Shown here piece by piece: positions 62,604 to 64,000 of a stretch of 64,000 nucleotides of DNA. Origin of the DNA: Amycolatopsis sp. MtRt-6. Its GTDB lineage: Bacteria > Actinomycetota > Actinomycetes > Mycobacteriales > Pseudonocardiaceae. Location: positions 317,901 through 381,900 of the forward strand of contig NZ_JADWPD010000004.1 of the NCBI RefSeq assembly GCF_017308975.1, given 5' to 3'. The translations under genes and the position numbers were made by a program. The first letter of the stretch is position 1, and each line of letters opens with the position of its first letter. Under the pieces are notes generated by a model that saw only the letters and a list, made by a program, of their open reading frames with translations, was not told the origin of the DNA and ran no database searches.

Positions 62604-63763
62604 TCGCCGTGGATGTGAAGGCGGCCCTGCGGGCCCAGCGCATCGAGACGCCCTCGTGGGCGTACGCGAACTCGGGCACCCGGTTCAAGGTGTTCCCGCA
62701 ACCGGGCGTCCCGCGGACGCCGGAGGAGAAGATCGCCGACGCCGCCGTGGTGCACAAGCTCACCGGCGTCGCGCCGAGCGTGGCACTGCACATCCCGTGG
62801 GACAAGGTGGACGATTACGCCGCCCTGACCGCGTACGCGCGTGATCTGGGTGTCGAGATCGGCGCGATCAACACCAACGTCTTCCAGGACGAGGACTACA
62901 AGCTCGGTTCGGTGACCAACCCGGACCCGGGCATCCGGCGCAAGGCGACGGATCACCTCCTGGAAGCCGTCGACATCATGGACGCGACGGGCTCGCGCGA
63001 CCTGAAGCTGTGGTTCTCCGACGGGATCAACTACCCGGGCCAGGACGACATCCGCGACCGGCAGGACCGGCTGGCCGCGGCGCTGCGTGAGACGTACGAC
63101 CGGCTGGGTCCGGAGCAGCGGATGCTGCTGGAGTACAAGCTGTTCGAGCCGGCGTTCTACGCCACCGACGTCCCGGACTGGGGCACGTCGTATGCCCACT
63201 GCGTCGAGCTGGGGGAGCGGGCGACGGTCTGCATCGACACCGGCCACCACGCGCCCGGGACGAACATCGAGTTCATCGTGGCGTTCCTGCTGCGGGCCGG
63301 GAAGCTGGGTGCGTTCGACTTCAACTCGCGGTTCTACGCCGACGACGACCTGATGGTGGGCGCGGCGGACCCGTTCCAGCTGTTCCGGATCATGTACGAG
63401 ATCGTCCGGGCGGACGCCTTGGATCCCGCATACGGGATCGCCTTCATGTTGGACCAGTGCCACAACATCGAGGCGAAGATCCCGGCGATCATCCGGTCGG
63501 TGATGAACGTCCAGGAAGCCACCGCGAAGGCCCTGCTGGTCGACCGTGCCGCGTTGCGCTCGGCCCAGCAGGCGGGCAACGTCCTGGAGGCGAACGCCGT
63601 GCTGATGGACGCCTACAACACCGACGTCCGGCCGCTTTTGGCCGAGCTGCGCACGGAGGCCGGGCTCGACCCGGACCCGATCGCGGCGTATGCCCGCAGC
63701 GGGTACCAGGAGAAGATCGTGGCCGAGCGCGCCGGCGGCACGCAGGCCGGATGGGGAGCATGA
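62600..63763 (+). CDS. rhaI: L-rhamnose isomerase
   Basis: A 387-residue TIM-barrel isomerase converting L-rhamnose to L-rhamnulose, of the type found in Pseudomonas stutzeri and actinobacteria rather than the E. coli RhaA form. Metal and substrate residues fall in MLLEYKLFEPAFYATDVPDWGTSY, VCIDTGHHAPGTNIEFI and LGAFDFNSRFYADDDLMVGAADPFQLF; MLDQCHNIEAKI is also typical. GTG 62600 follows GGAAGGA and overlaps the mutarotase stop. The aldolase gene starts at its end. Confidence 0.92.
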   Translation: MIAVDVKAALRAQRIETPSWAYANSGTRFKVFPQPGVPRTPEEKIADAAVVHKLTGVAPSVALHIPWDKVDDYAALTAYARDLGVEIGAINTNVFQDEDYKLGSVTNPDPGIRRKATDHLLEAVDIMDATGSRDLKLWFSDGINYPGQDDIRDRQDRLAAALRETYDRLGPEQRMLLEYKLFEPAFYATDVPDWGTSYAHCVELGERATVCIDTGHHAPGTNIEFIVAFLLRAGKLGAFDFNSRFYADDDLMVGAADPFQLFRIMYEIVRADALDPAYGIAFMLDQCHNIEAKIPAIIRSVMNVQEATAKALLVDRAALRSAQQAGNVLEANAVLMDAYNTDVRPLLAELRTEAGLDPDPIAAYARSGYQEKIVAERAGGTQAGWGA

Positions 63764-63765
63764 CG

Positions 63766-64000
63766 ATGACCGTGCCGGAGCAGCTCATCGCGCGCAGCAA
63801 CGCGCTCGGGGCCGACCCGCGCAACACCAACTACGCCGGCGGCAACACCTCCGCCAAGGGCGACGTCACCGACCCGGTGACCGGCGCGCCGACGGAGGTG
63901 CTGTGGGTCAAGGGTTCCGGGGGAGACCTGGGCACGCTGACCGAGGCCGGGCTCGCGGTGCTGCGGCTGGACCGGCTGCGGGCCCTGGTCGACGTCTACC
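63766..64000 (+). CDS. Bifunctional rhamnulose-1-phosphate aldolase/dehydrogenase, N-terminal fragment
   Basis: Open to the right edge; only the first 78 residues are present: MTVPEQLIARSNALGADPRNTNYAGGNTSAKGDVTDPVTG, then EVLWVKGSGGDLGTLTEAGLAVLRLDRLRALVDVY. NYAGGNTSAKG and VKGSGGDLGTL mark the class-II aldolase half of RhaD-SDR fusion enzymes, which cleave rhamnulose-1-phosphate and oxidise the lactaldehyde. ATG 63766 has GGGGAG seven bases upstream; ATG 63760 would overlap the isomerase stop but lies too close to that site. Whether the dehydrogenase half follows cannot be seen. Confidence 0.85.
   Translation, partial: MTVPEQLIARSNALGADPRNTNYAGGNTSAKGDVTDPVTGAPTEVLWVKGSGGDLGTLTEAGLAVLRLDRLRALVDVY

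Overview
The window is very GC-rich DNA with actinobacterial gene habits: GTG and TTG starts, 4-base stop/start overlaps, AfsR-type regulators, DUF6292 genes and SpoIIE-type phosphatases. Together these suggest Amycolatopsis or a close relative in the Pseudonocardiaceae. That assignment is an inference from style and gene content. No rRNA, tRNA, transposase, integrase or CRISPR array was recognised.

Layout. 1-2281: a DeoR-type repressor (runs off the left edge) divergent from PTS enzyme I. 2258-9374: a conflict-system-like island. A SEFIR protein with a possible carbohydrate-binding tail is divergent from a tightly packed four-gene operon: a TIR protein, a KGGVGR-type MinD-like ATPase with a TIR-like tail, a two-winged-helix protein, and a 1025-residue protein joining a STAND/AAA-like ATPase to a HerA/FtsK-like ATPase. 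This is the best candidate for a little-described system. 9443-10735: a RibD/DHFR-like protein and an Asp23/Gls24 protein. 10958-24358: a xylan locus (GH3 beta-xylosidase, SGNH esterase, two LacI repressors, a BxlEFG-like importer, GH115 alpha-glucuronidase, GH10 xylanase). 24348-29138: lipid genes (deacetylase, delta-9 desaturase, cold-shock protein, and a methyltransferase/flavoprotein pair expected to make 10-methyl fatty acids). 29231-32718: a DivIVA-like protein, two divergent DUF6292 paralogues and an S9 peptidase. 33246-41429: a 1520-residue hybrid histidine kinase with seven 92-residue HAMP repeats, coupled to a SpoIIE-type phosphatase, then a Ca2+/H+ antiporter. 41481-45079: LysR, pyruvate oxidase and a DUF1989 protein. 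45242-50237: a NERD-like membrane protein, HNH lipoprotein, fructosamine-kinase family protein, YjbR-like protein, acetyltransferase and secreted phospholipase D-like protein. 50241-53890: an AfsR-sized SARP regulator divergent from a 25-codon gene that has SARP-type boxes in front and an 18-bp-stem terminator behind; then a DUF488 protein. 54001-64000: a GH2 enzyme, a LacI repressor and an L-rhamnose operon running off the right edge.

How they work together. In the xylan locus, secreted GH10 and GH115 would cut and debranch glucuronoxylan, the importer would take up xylo-oligosaccharides, and GH3 would finish them inside the cell. No importer ATPase is encoded here, so a shared MsiK-type ATPase is expected. 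The rhamnose operon couples import to mutarotase, isomerase and a bifunctional aldolase/dehydrogenase. A palindromic operator sits between its promoter and first gene.

A family of 21-bp tandem repeats with a self-complementary ATCACGCGTGAT core occurs in three intergenic arrays, each starting at or shortly after a stop codon.
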